DNA of 34,251 nucleotides. It comes from Schlesneria paludicola DSM 18645. GTDB taxonomy: Bacteria > Planctomycetota > Planctomycetia > Planctomycetales > Planctomycetaceae. The stretch covers positions 1-34,251 of the forward strand of contig CAMCMU010000049.1 of the NCBI GenBank assembly GCA_945876035.1. Direction: 5' to 3'. A program made the position numbers and the translations under genes. This document shows positions 7,856 to 15,231 of this stretch, in pieces. The notes under the pieces are model-generated. The model searched no databases. It was not told the origin of the DNA and saw only the letters and a program-made list of their open reading frames with translations. Every line of letters starts with the position of its first letter. The first letter of the stretch is position 1.

Positions 7856-9472
7856 CTACGATGCAAGTCTTTCCCGTTCAGATCGGACTTTCTCAGCCAG
7901 CTTGGGATCGCGATGGCATGTCCCGGCAATTTGAGCTTCGTTGCAATAGAATTCATCTTCTGCAAGCTCTGTCTTTTCATACCTTCGCCACGCTTCTTTC
8001 GCGATGGAAGCCAGCGCTACCGGCCAGCCACTTCGCACGTAGTACGGCGAAACAAGTCTCTGGTCGATGACTTGAGAACAGCGAAAGCCATCCTCGGCGG
8101 ATGAGGTCTCTGTCCCGTGGTCGGTTGCCTCGTCGGGGTGCAAACCAGTGTGTAGGAACGCGATGGCGTACCACGCTCTTTTGAAGTCGTCGGACGGAAC
8201 GGTCCGAAGTTGCTTTTGATTGAGGTCGAGTAACGGAGCCAACCACGAGACTGCGATCTTGTCAGTCTTTGGAAGTGGAGACAGAGCAAACACGATTCGC
8301 TTTGTGGTCATTTGAGTTTCTTTCAAAAACTTCGTGACTGCCTGACCGACGGCTCTCGCAATGAGTGGCGGGACGGCGTTTCCGATGACTCTAAACTGGT
8401 GCGTTCGAGCGATGGGAAATTGGAACCAGTCGGGGAAACTTTGGATGCGGGCGGCCTCGCGTGGGGTCAGCGAACGATTCTGAGTCGGGTGGATGAACAT
8501 CAGGCCATCTTTGCTGAGGTGAGCTACGATGGTGCTGCACAGTTCCGCTCGGCTCTGTCTCGTGTAACGGTCGGAGAACGATCCCCGGTCGTAGGGAAAC
8601 TCCATCTCCACACCCCGATCAATCGCTTGCTTGGCGGTCTCACCCTCCTTGAGCTTGGCAAAGTCTCGCAGGTCGCGCTCGCTGTGCGGGCGGGCGACGT
8701 GCGCTGTGAGTTGCTTTGACTTCTTGATTTCAAGCACTTCGTTTCGGTACTTCTCCCCGAGTTGCAAATGCTTCTTTCGCAGTGGGGGAGGCTGTTTGTA
8801 TTCGCAGGGATCGGTGCCGCCTCCCGCCTTCAAAACTGGCAGGTCCATGATGGCGTGACCCAAAGCGATCCCTTCCAGTTTCAGGACGGGCACGATCAGC
8901 CCACGTCGGAAACAACCTGGATAGTCGATGCGCGTCCCGATGATGAGCTGTCGGCGCCTTTTCTGAGGCACTCCGAACGTCGTGGCTTCTACGACTTCCC
9001 CGTGAACGCGATATCCAAGTCTGCGAGCACTCGTTTTGATGTCACGGAAATGACGACCGCCGTCGGCGGAACGGATGCCGAGCACGTTTTCCATCACGAA
9101 CAACTTCGGCCGGAAGTGATCGACGTATTTGAAATACTGCTGATACAGCGTGCGACGCGGATCGTGGATCAGCCGCTCGCCGTTGTTTGCACCGTCGCGC
9201 TGGCGGACCTGACTGAAGCCCTGACAGGGCGGTCCCCCGGCGATCATGTCCACCCGGTTTGTGCCGATGAGCTTTGCCAAGTCGGCGGGGGCGAACTTCG
9301 TCAGGTCTTCGCACAACACGTGAGGGTGATCGGGAAAGTTGGCCTGGTAGACCTCAACCGCCTTCGGGTCGAAGTCAATCGCCGCCAGTATCTTCAAACC
9401 CGCGCGATGCAGTCCAAGGCTGAAGCCGCCGCAGCCTGCGAACAAGTCAATGCATGTCACCGAATCGTCCAT
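7856..9472 (-). CDS. C5-cytosine DNA methyltransferase with extra C-terminal domain
   Basis: This enzyme transfers a methyl group from S-adenosylmethionine to C5 of cytosine. The motifs are ordered as in Dcm-type enzymes: motif I DLFAGCGGFSLGLHRAG at about 9-25, motif IV GGPPCQGFSQ with the nucleophile Cys83, motif VI ENV at about 128-130, motif VIII PQKRRR at about 169-174, and motif X RVIGNAVPPLIARAVG near 355-370. Residues 388-538 form an extension not needed for methylation. It begins MTTKRIVFALSPLPKTDK and I cannot place it in a family. This gene heads the minus-strand defence operon and pairs functionally with the vsr remnant at its far end. The target sequence cannot be read from the protein. 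No strong promoter was identified upstream of 9472. Confidence 0.95.
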   Translation of the reverse strand: MDDSVTCIDLFAGCGGFSLGLHRAGLKILAAIDFDPKAVEVYQANFPDHPHVLCEDLTKFAPADLAKLIGTNRVDMIAGGPPCQGFSQVRQRDGANNGERLIHDPRRTLYQQYFKYVDHFRPKLFVMENVLGIRSADGGRHFRDIKTSARRLGYRVHGEVVEATTFGVPQKRRRQLIIGTRIDYPGCFRRGLIVPVLKLEGIALGHAIMDLPVLKAGGGTDPCEYKQPPPLRKKHLQLGEKYRNEVLEIKKSKQLTAHVARPHSERDLRDFAKLKEGETAKQAIDRGVEMEFPYDRGSFSDRYTRQSRAELCSTIVAHLSKDGLMFIHPTQNRSLTPREAARIQSFPDWFQFPIARTHQFRVIGNAVPPLIARAVGQAVTKFLKETQMTTKRIVFALSPLPKTDKIAVSWLAPLLDLNQKQLRTVPSDDFKRAWYAIAFLHTGLHPDEATDHGTETSSAEDGFRCSQVIDQRLVSPYYVRSGWPVALASIAKEAWRRYEKTELAEDEFYCNEAQIAGTCHRDPKLAEKVRSERERLAS

Positions 9473-10578
9473 GATGAACCAATTTCAACAGTCATGTTGA
9501 TTGCGGGTCGTTGGCCACGTTCATCGACCCCTCGTGAGGCTAGCCCGGAAGATAGCCCGGCCAATGGCACTTCCGCAAGCATGGGCCGACTGATGAGAGA
9601 CTCGTGAGCCGCGTGCTCCCGTCTCGCGGGCCCCAAAACCGGCTCCCGAAACGCCTGCTTTCCCCTCTGAAGTGACGTTTTTCCGGCGTCGGCGCGGAGT
9701 CTCTCCGAGTCCGATCGCCTGACGGCTTTGTTGTGACCTAGCGTTCGGCAGGGGTCAGAGGCTGTGGATATCGATCGCCGGCAGCTTGTTGGGCGACGCT
9801 TGAAAGACATTGCGGTCGCCGCGTGACGGTACGCGGGATGGACAAGGTGAAGATCTGGTACCCACTGCGGGCCGCCTTCCACAACCACGGCCTGATCCTG
9901 GGCCTGTTGGTGGGAACGGGCAAGCCGCGCAGCTTCTCGGCCGCGCTGTTGGCCCTCTGGACGGTCGGTTTTGCGTTCCGAACCGCGCTGTGGAAGCTCC
10001 CGGATGCGATCCGAGACCTCCGCATCCCTCCGAAACACGAAACTCCAGCCCCAACGACAATCAACTGGCTCGGCAAACTCAAACTCGACCAACCACCCCT
10101 CGCCGCCAAACACACCCCTTTTTCAACAGGCTGCTCGCCTGCGCAAATGTGTTGGAACTGAGGTTGGTCCTGTGGGGGAGATCTGTTCCAGTGTGTGGGG
10201 TGTTGTGATGTGCATCACTTGAGAGGGCAAGGAGGCCTGGGATGGACAGGATGAACACGACGCAGAGCGGATGGCAGAGTTCGGAGCGGGAGTGGAAGAG
10301 TCCGGCACGGAAGTTGGCGGCGTTCTTTCAGCGCAGCCGGGATGGTTGGAAACATCGATCGACTCACCTGGCAAGGACTGGAAAGCCGGACGAGCGGAGA
10401 AATCGTGAGGGAGTTCTGAATCTTGGACCAGAGTTTGTGATATCGATCGCCAAGAGGTCGTTGGGACTGTAATCCCTCGCAGTAAAGGCGTTCTGGAACT
10501 CTGCGGGGCTCCGGAAAACGATCTCTTATGCTGTAGGAGTGCGATCTCGTGGAGTGAAACACGAACACCGCAGGTTTG
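9473..10578. other. gene-poor spacer, no convincing gene
   Basis: Several GC-rich frames are open here on both strands but none resembles a known family. The least implausible is a plus-strand frame at about 9838-10161, beginning MDKVKIWYPLRAAFHNHG with a hydrophobic middle (GLILGLLVGTG, ALLALWTVGFAF). It has no good ribosome-binding site and a low-complexity end, and a minus-strand frame across 9457-10113 is equally open. I see no RNA gene or repeat array. The stretch separates the defence operon from the DUF1559 gene and may be decayed sequence. Confidence 0.5.
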
Positions 10579-10652
10579 GTTGACATATGAATACGCCACG
10601 CTGATAATCTAACGTTCACCAGATTGTCAGAGCGGCGTATCCACATGTCAAC
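10579..10652. repeat. 74-bp imperfect inverted repeat (32-bp arms, 10-nt loop)
   Basis: The left arm at 10579-10610 starts GTTGACATATGAATACGCC. The right arm at 10621-10652 read on the other strand starts GTTGACATGTGGATACGCC. The arms agree at 27 of 32 positions, and three of the differences would be G-U pairs in a minus-strand RNA. The 10-base loop is AACGTTCACC. It ends 21 bp before the start of the DUF1559 gene. It could be the folded remains of a short non-autonomous element, the abutted ends of an excised element, or a regulatory hairpin. It is not followed by a T tract, so it is not a simple terminator. Confidence 0.85.
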
Positions 10653-10673
10653 ATCCATTGGAGTCATCCAGCC

Positions 10674-11636
10674 TTGAGAACCCGGAAGCATTTGCAACGG
10701 GGCTTTACGCTCATCGAACTGCTCGTTGTGATCGCGATCATCGCGGTTCTTATTGCCTTTCTGCTGCCAGCGGTGCAGCGGGCCCGTGAGGCGGCGCGCC
10801 GCACCCAGTGCCAGAACAACCTCAAGCAGATGGGGCTGGCAATTCACAATTACGAAGGCGCAAACAAGGTCTTCCCGCCGAGCAGCATCAGTAACTTTGG
10901 CCAAGGTGTCTGGGGTTACCCCGGGTCGGGATCTGCCGATCCCAACATCCGCTTGCACAGCTTTGCGAGCCTGATTCTGCCTTACATGGACAGGGCCAAT
11001 CTTTACAACGCAATCGACTACAACGTTTCGGCTCTGTCTCCGGCCAACCGCACGGTCGCCTCGCAGGTTTTGCCGTTCTACCGCTGCCCGAGCTACGCAG
11101 GTGCGGAGTTCAGTACAGACCCTCTGTACGTGATCACAGCGGGTTACGACAAGTTCGCCATTCGCAACTATGTCGCCATGGGATCGAAGACAGTCTTGGG
11201 ATTGTCGGGAGCGATCCCGGCCGATGGTGTAATGTATCCTCTATCGAATACACGGTTTGTCGACATCTCCGATGGGACATCGAGCACCATCATGATCGCG
11301 GAATCGCGAGAGGAAAAAGCGTCTGTGTGGATCGACGGGACATCGGCGTCTGTGGCGGCCCGCTACATGGTCCTCGTGCCACCGACCTACGCTGGGAACA
11401 CCACGGCGATCAACTACCAGCCCTACTTTCAGGGCGGAATCTTCCCGAACTCTATTGGCCAGAACTGGGGGCCATCCAGTCGGCACGAAGGGGGAGCACA
11501 TCACCTGTTGTGTGATGGGTCGTTACGCTTCCTGTCGCAGAAGATGGATGTCGTCCTCTACGACTCGCTGACCAGCCGCAATGGCCAAGAAGTAGACGTG
11601 AGCGACGGCCTACTGAACAACGGGTTCCCCCTCTGA
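10674..11636 (+). CDS. DUF1559 domain-containing pseudopilin-like protein
   Basis: This 320-residue protein begins with a short positive leader (MRTRKHLQRG) and then FTLIELLVVIAIIAVLIA, a type IV prepilin signal with cleavage expected after the Gly and the conserved Glu at position +5. It continues LPAVQRAREAARRTQCQNNLKQMGLAIHNY, the hallmark opening of the DUF1559 family, which is hugely expanded in planctomycetes. The rest is the expected extracellular domain, ending near GGAHHLLCDGSLRFLS, a conserved C-terminal box. The only usable start in frame is TTG 10674, preceded by GGAG at 10660-10663; an in-frame stop lies at 10605. The role is probably at the cell surface or in a pseudopilus-like structure, but the family function is not settled. 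The 74-bp inverted repeat lies immediately upstream. Confidence 0.93.
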   Translation: MRTRKHLQRGFTLIELLVVIAIIAVLIAFLLPAVQRAREAARRTQCQNNLKQMGLAIHNYEGANKVFPPSSISNFGQGVWGYPGSGSADPNIRLHSFASLILPYMDRANLYNAIDYNVSALSPANRTVASQVLPFYRCPSYAGAEFSTDPLYVITAGYDKFAIRNYVAMGSKTVLGLSGAIPADGVMYPLSNTRFVDISDGTSSTIMIAESREEKASVWIDGTSASVAARYMVLVPPTYAGNTTAINYQPYFQGGIFPNSIGQNWGPSSRHEGGAHHLLCDGSLRFLSQKMDVVLYDSLTSRNGQEVDVSDGLLNNGFPL

Positions 11637-11804
11637 CCCCACTCAGGTTTTTTCGTTTTTGCCATAGTAGTATTTCAATAAAAAAATTCCACAGACGAGA
11701 CGAACGCACTTATTTAGACCTTCAAGCCCCCCCCCGCTAGGGGTACCGGGGTTGGCGAGGTCTAATCGGCAATCCCGCAGAGACATATGTCAAGGAGGCT
11801 GTAG

Positions 11805-12122
11805 ATGGTGGATGCAGCAGACGATGCGTTTCAGTCTGATTTTTGTGCGGAACGTCTGAAGGCCCTAGGTGATCCCCTCCGTCTTCGAGTTGTGGATCTC
11901 CTGCGACACGGCGAAATAACGGTCGGAGATATTGCTGAGTTTCTGGAGACGGAGATGGTGAACGTGTCGCATCATCTCCAGATCCTGAAGAACGCAAAGC
12001 TGGTCACTACTCGTCGTGATGGGCGGTTCATCTACTACAGCCTTCCCAAGGAATTGTTTCAGAACGTCGGGAAAGCCAAGCGGATGTTGAACCTCGGCTG
12101 TTGCAAAATCGAATTGCCATAG
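11805..12122 (+). CDS. ArsR-family helix-turn-helix transcriptional regulator
   Basis: This 105-residue winged-helix protein matches the ArsR/SmtB family. LKALGDPLRLRVVDLLRHGE is followed by the recognition region VGDIAEFLETEMVNVSHHLQ and the wing TRRDGRFIYYSL. Members bind DNA as dimers and usually repress nearby genes until a metal or other signal binds. A Cys near residue 14 and a CC pair near the C-terminus could bind metal, but the classic CxC of ArsR/SmtB helix 3 is not seen, so the signal is unknown. The start is well supported by AAGGAGG at 11792-11798, six bases before ATG. No metal-resistance gene sits beside it; the next gene is a broken PhyH-type dioxygenase. Confidence 0.92.
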   Translation: MVDAADDAFQSDFCAERLKALGDPLRLRVVDLLRHGEITVGDIAEFLETEMVNVSHHLQILKNAKLVTTRRDGRFIYYSLPKELFQNVGKAKRMLNLGCCKIELP

Positions 12123-12228
12123 CTGGCCGCATTGAGACTGGGCACGGACGCCTGACCGCTCTCTGGAAATTGACCGGAGAGCGGTTTCCGTTTTCCTGAA
12201 GTCGCAGGTTCTCCGAGGAACAGCGTCC

Positions 12229-12597
12229 ATGAACAACGACTATCGTCGAGACGGGTATCTGATTGCTCGGGGATTGTTGTCTCGCGACGAAATTTCTGTC
12301 CTCAGTGCGGAAGCCAACCGCGTACTGGCCCGACAGGATTTGATTGACTTCAACAACCTGCGTTGCCGGTGGCTCAATCATTTTCAGACTGAGGAGTGCC
12401 GATTCGACTGCTTCGATCCGATCATCGATCTGAGTGATTCCATCGACCGAGCGGCCCGAGATACCAAACTGTTTGACCTGATCTCCTCGTTGTACGGCGA
12501 GGAGATCTGTCTGTTCAAAGACACGCTGATCGACAAGCCGCCGGGGGCGATGGATTATGGCATGCAAGAGATCGGGGGTTCAAGTCCACTATCCTAA
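12229..12597 (+). pseudogene. truncated phytanoyl-CoA dioxygenase (PhyH) family protein
   Basis: The frame encodes the N-terminal part of a PhyH-type Fe(II)/2-oxoglutarate dioxygenase: YRRDGYLIARGLLSRDEI is a typical opening, and FDLISSLYGEEICLFKDTLIDKPPGA is the conserved stretch before the metal site. In the family this runs on through YG to an HxD iron-binding motif. Here it breaks off right after DYGMQ, near position 12567, and ends 10 unrelated residues later. The HxD motif, the distal His and the Arg that binds 2-oxoglutarate are all missing, so the product cannot be a working oxygenase. It lies 106 bp after the ArsR gene on the same strand. The breakpoint abuts a tRNA T-arm-like motif. 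Confidence 0.8.
12574..12587 (+). other. tRNA T-arm-like motif at a gene breakpoint
   Basis: The sequence GGGGGTTCAAGTCC matches the T-stem and T-loop pattern (GGTTCRANYCC) of tRNA or tmRNA 3' ends. No complete tRNA can be folded around it: the 3' side of the stem pairs poorly and no CCA or acceptor partner is visible. It begins about seven bases after PhyH similarity is lost, which suggests an old attachment or recombination end of an element that targets tRNA genes. A chance match to a short motif is possible. Confidence 0.35.
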
Positions 12598-12730
12598 ATT
12601 TCTATTTAACCTTAATTGCTGACGCGAGTTAATCTACCTGTCGATGTCGGCAGTGCGGCTGTAAAAACCTGAGAACGCGGGTAAGTGACTCCTTGCTTTG
12701 ATCGGGGCAGCCGTACTATGTCACGGTTTT

Positions 12731-12747
12731 TGACCTGCCCCCATGAA
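12731..12747 (+). repeat. left terminal inverted repeat of the IS3-like shell
   Basis: TGACCTGCCCCCATGAA reads inward here and is matched perfectly in inverse orientation at 14947-14963. The ends begin with TG, as usual for IS3-family elements. About 45 bp further in lies AAAGGAGGGCAGG, which looks like the ribosome-binding site of a lost first transposase frame. Confidence 0.85.
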
Positions 12748-12809
12748 ACGGCACCACTTTCCGAGAGAGAATCTGGTGGTGTCAAAACCAAAGGAGGGCA
12801 GGTCCGTGA

Positions 12810-14307
12810 TCACCACACAAGATCATCCGCTTCAATATCATCCGCTTCGAGGGTCTGGAGCATGTCCGTTGTTGGATCGTCAAGTCCTCCGATCCGGTGT
12901 CCATGCTCAAGAAGAGCTTGCTGGTAAACATTGCGGACATATCGGGCATTCCCAAAGGACTCGTCGGCCTGCGAGCATTTAGACACAAAGACCAGAAAAG
13001 CTTTTGTCTTGGCTTCATCGGCCAGCAGATACTCATCTTCGGAACACATCTGAAGCAGGATCTGTAGCAGCTCTTCAGGCGAGTAGTTCTCGAACACGAT
13101 AGTGCGGTTAAAGCGGGACTGCAGGCCAGGATTAGAGTTCTGAAAGTCATTCATTTTCGAGGGGTAACCGGCAACCACGACCACGAGGTCCTCTCGGTTG
13201 TCCTCCATAAACTTCAGTAGTGTGTCGATTGCCTCTTTCCCGAAGTCGTTGCCAAAGTGATTTGGCGGGGTAAGCGAATAAGCCTCGTCGATAAACAACA
13301 CGCCGCCCAGTGCTTTCGTGCAGGCTTTTAGCGTCTTCTGTGCGGTCTGTCCGATATATTCGCCAACCAATCCAGAGCGGTCAGTCTCTACGCAGTGTCC
13401 GTTGGAAAGGAATCCGGCGGCCTTATAGATGTCGCCCACGATGCGTGCGACGGTGGTTTTGCCCGTTCCGGGATTGCCCGTGAAAACAAGGTTCCTGCTG
13501 ATTCCCGGGTTCTTCAGGCCTTTTGCCGCTCGTTTGTGTTGAACCCGCAGAAAGCTCATCAGAGCGTTCACTTCTTTTTTTACGGCGGCTAGCCCGACAA
13601 GCTTGTCCAACTCGGCCCTTGCCTTCTGCAGCAGCTGTTCGTTCAACGTGGCGGCTGGCGAGGACGCCTGCTTTTCGGCTGGTAACGCCCTGCGCTGAGT
13701 GGATTCCCGCTGCTGGGAAGCCGAAATATCAATCCCTTTAGCGGTCAGCGTGCCTTTGTATTCTAGTAGGATCGCTTTTGCTGCGGGGGATATGGAACGA
13801 AGCCCGTTGAGGTTAAGAACGCCGCCCATGTGGCCCGCCAAGTGACGAGCAACCGGGCTGGATATGTCCATCACCCCATTCAGTTCGAGAGTTCCTGTGT
13901 GGCGGGACAACGCTTCTGCACTCTGCGCATCTAAAGTGCGAAGTCCGGCGAGGCTCAGATTACCTTTGCACTCCGGCAAGAGCCTCGGCGACTTCAACGG
14001 ATAGTTCATTTACACAGTAAAGCGAAAGAGTGCCCTGATGTCCGGCAAGAGCCTCGGCGACTTCAACGGATAGTTCATTTAGACAGTAAAGCGAAAGAGT
14101 GCCCTGATGTTCGGCAAGAGCCTCGGCGACTTCGACGGATAGTTCATATTGACAGTTAAGCTTAAGAGTGCCCTGATGTCCGGCAAGAGCCTCGGCGACT
14201 TCAACGGATAGTGAAACGAGCCCATTCAGATCAAGCGACGGGCCTGATTCGGAAACAAGCCGCTTTGCCTCCGTTGTCGAGAGCGTTGTGAGAATATTCG
14301 TGTTCAC
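12810..14307 (-). pseudogene. 23-residue-repeat domain fused to a CbbX/SpoVK-type AAA+ ATPase, split by a frameshift
   Basis: The N-terminal frame (GTG 14307 to a stop at 13960) encodes tandem 23-residue repeats of the form LSVEVAEALAGHQGTLSLYCLNE. The second frame continues the same repeats in diverged form (NLSLAGLRTLDAQSAEALSRH and onward) and then a AAA+ domain. That domain has Walker A FTGNPGTGKTTVARIVGDIYKA, Walker B GVLFIDEAYSL, VVVAGYPSKM, and the arginine-finger/sensor region GLQSRFNRTIVFENYS, all typical of CbbX/SpoVK-like ATPases. The frames join if one G is removed near 13970-13975, where GCCGGAGTGC would read GCC GAG TGC, restoring ALAECKGNLSL. An uninterrupted protein would be about 499 residues. 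An ATG at 14009 exists but starts inside a repeat out of its proper frame. Sequencing error or recent inactivation are both possible. Confidence 0.75.
13972..14233 (-). repeat. 69-bp tandem repeats within the repeat-domain gene
   Basis: Near-identical units start at 13972, 14041, 14110 and 14179, each 69 bp (23 codons). The first three are full length and the last is conserved for about 34 bp and then diverges. The shared core reads TCCGGCAAGAGCCTCGGCGA on the plus strand. The low divergence points to recent unit duplication. They encode the LSVEVAEALAGHQGTL repeats of the AAA+ gene, so this is coding repeat structure and not a CRISPR array. Confidence 0.93.
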
Positions 14308-14445
14308 AGAAGCCTTGAATAACTTGGGTAGCGTTTCATGCCAGCAGTAATTGCAGCCCCACGAAGACCGCTTAAGAAAGTGTGCACGTCGCAGCTGGAC
14401 TGACTCTCAACGACACATCTTGTGTCCGGCGGCAAATCCTTTGGT

Positions 14446-14500
14446 CCCCACTGTATCGCTATTCAGTGGGGCCGAAAGGCCAGTCTGCGGAGGACCTCCC
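14446..14500 (+). other. cluster of short perfect hairpins
   Basis: CCCCACTG (14446-14453) pairs perfectly with CAGTGGGG (14464-14471) across a 10-base loop. Overlapping it is GGCCGAAAGGCC (14470-14481), a stem with a GAAA tetraloop, and then GGAGGACCTCC. The cluster lies upstream of the repeat-AAA+ gene (which runs leftward from 14307) inside the IS3-like shell. It could be a structured leader, part of an element end, or chance GC-rich pairing. Confidence 0.4.
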
Positions 14501-14757
14501 CCGAAAGCATTATTATAATTGTTTCTGCGAGCAGGAAGAAAGCTCGTGGAAATCGTATCGGATTGTGGCGAGACCAGAATCCAGTTGCACCTTGGGATTG
14601 GCGGGCGAGCGATAGGCTAAAAGGCCCCGCGAACAAGCATGGAAAATGACACTCAGGCCCATTTATGTGTAGAGAAAAAGCCCAAATGAGATCGGCCCCC
14701 GAGGCTCTTCAACAGTCTTGGCTCGGCTGATCTGGATCGTCTCTTTGCTGGTCATTG

Positions 14758-14934
14758 CTCGAGGCCAAGGTGCTCATCGAACGGTGGCGGCCGCACACCA
14801 ACACGATCCGGCCACACAATGCCTTGGGATACCGGCCCCCGGCCCCGAAGGCGTGGCAGCCCCGTGCGTTCGCTTGGCGTACGCCTCAGCAAACGCACAG
14901 GGCTGGTCTATTGGAGGGCAAAATCCTAACTTAA
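14758..14934 (+). pseudogene. IS3-family transposase, C-terminal fragment
   Basis: The frame ending at TAA 14932-14934 reads EAKVLIERWRPHTNTIRPHN followed by ALGYRPPAPKAW. This is the diagnostic end of the rve/integrase core of IS3-family transposases, with the conserved Glu region, YN/RPH and LGY boxes. Everything upstream of about 14755 (helix-turn-helix, most of the DDE core) is missing and the frame meets a stop at 14728. The stop codon lies just 12 bp before the right terminal repeat, the spacing expected at an IS3 right end. It is therefore a remnant and cannot act as a transposase. Confidence 0.85.
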
Positions 14935-14946
14935 GAACTGGCGTCA

Positions 14947-14963
14947 TTCATGGGGGCAGGTCA
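14947..14963 (-). repeat. right terminal inverted repeat of the IS3-like shell
   Basis: TTCATGGGGGCAGGTCA is the exact inverse complement of 12731-12747. It follows the transposase stop codon by 12 bp and ends in CA, as IS3-family right ends do. Confidence 0.85.
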
Positions 14964-15231
14964 AATCCTTGAGCGTTACAGAAACTCCTCTCGCGAGCCG
15001 TTGTTTCTGCCATGCCAACTGCCACCGGGCAACTTATCGGCCGGAAGCCTCTAACGGTGACCCAAGCCATTCACTTTGTGCAGACTTCCCCTTGTGCTGC
15101 AGATTCGCTTGTGTTTTCTCGAATCTGAGTGAATTGAGTGGTCTATCGCTGCACGGGCGCAGTCAAAAAAGCCGAATCCAGTATGAACTATGCAACTGTT
15201 TCAACCCTCACAACCATTTTGGTGTGAAGTC

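Larger units (their letters stand above)
12731..14963. mobile_element. IS3-family-like element shell carrying a foreign gene
   Basis: The two ends are perfect inverted copies of TGACCTGCCCCCATGAA (12731-12747 and 14947-14963), extendable by two more matching bases outward. The right part contains the C-terminal end of an IS3-type transposase. The left part keeps what looks like an element leader with AAAGGAGGGCAGG. The interior from about 12810 to 14307 is instead a minus-strand gene for a repeat-domain AAA+ protein. No matching short direct repeat flanks the ends. The unit may be an element in which a passenger replaced most of the transposase, or a fusion of two element ends by rearrangement. 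Confidence 0.65.

Noticed and set aside
9457-10113. Minus-strand frame of 218 codons upstream of the methylase
   Set aside because: It overlaps the methylase start, is rich in Arg/Gln/Ser without motifs, and the opposite strand is equally open.
12229-12597. Intact small protein of 122 residues
   Set aside because: The sequence is the front part of PhyH and ends before every catalytic residue, so a truncated gene is the better reading.
12810-14009. ATG 14009 as the genuine start of the AAA+ gene
   Set aside because: Its first residues (MNYPLKSPRLLPE) are an out-of-frame reading of a repeat unit whose proper frame continues upstream, so the frameshift explanation fits better.
13972-14233. CRISPR-like array of regularly spaced repeats
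   Set aside because: The units are contiguous 69-bp repeats with no unique spacers, keep a 23-codon reading frame and encode protein repeats of the AAA+ gene.
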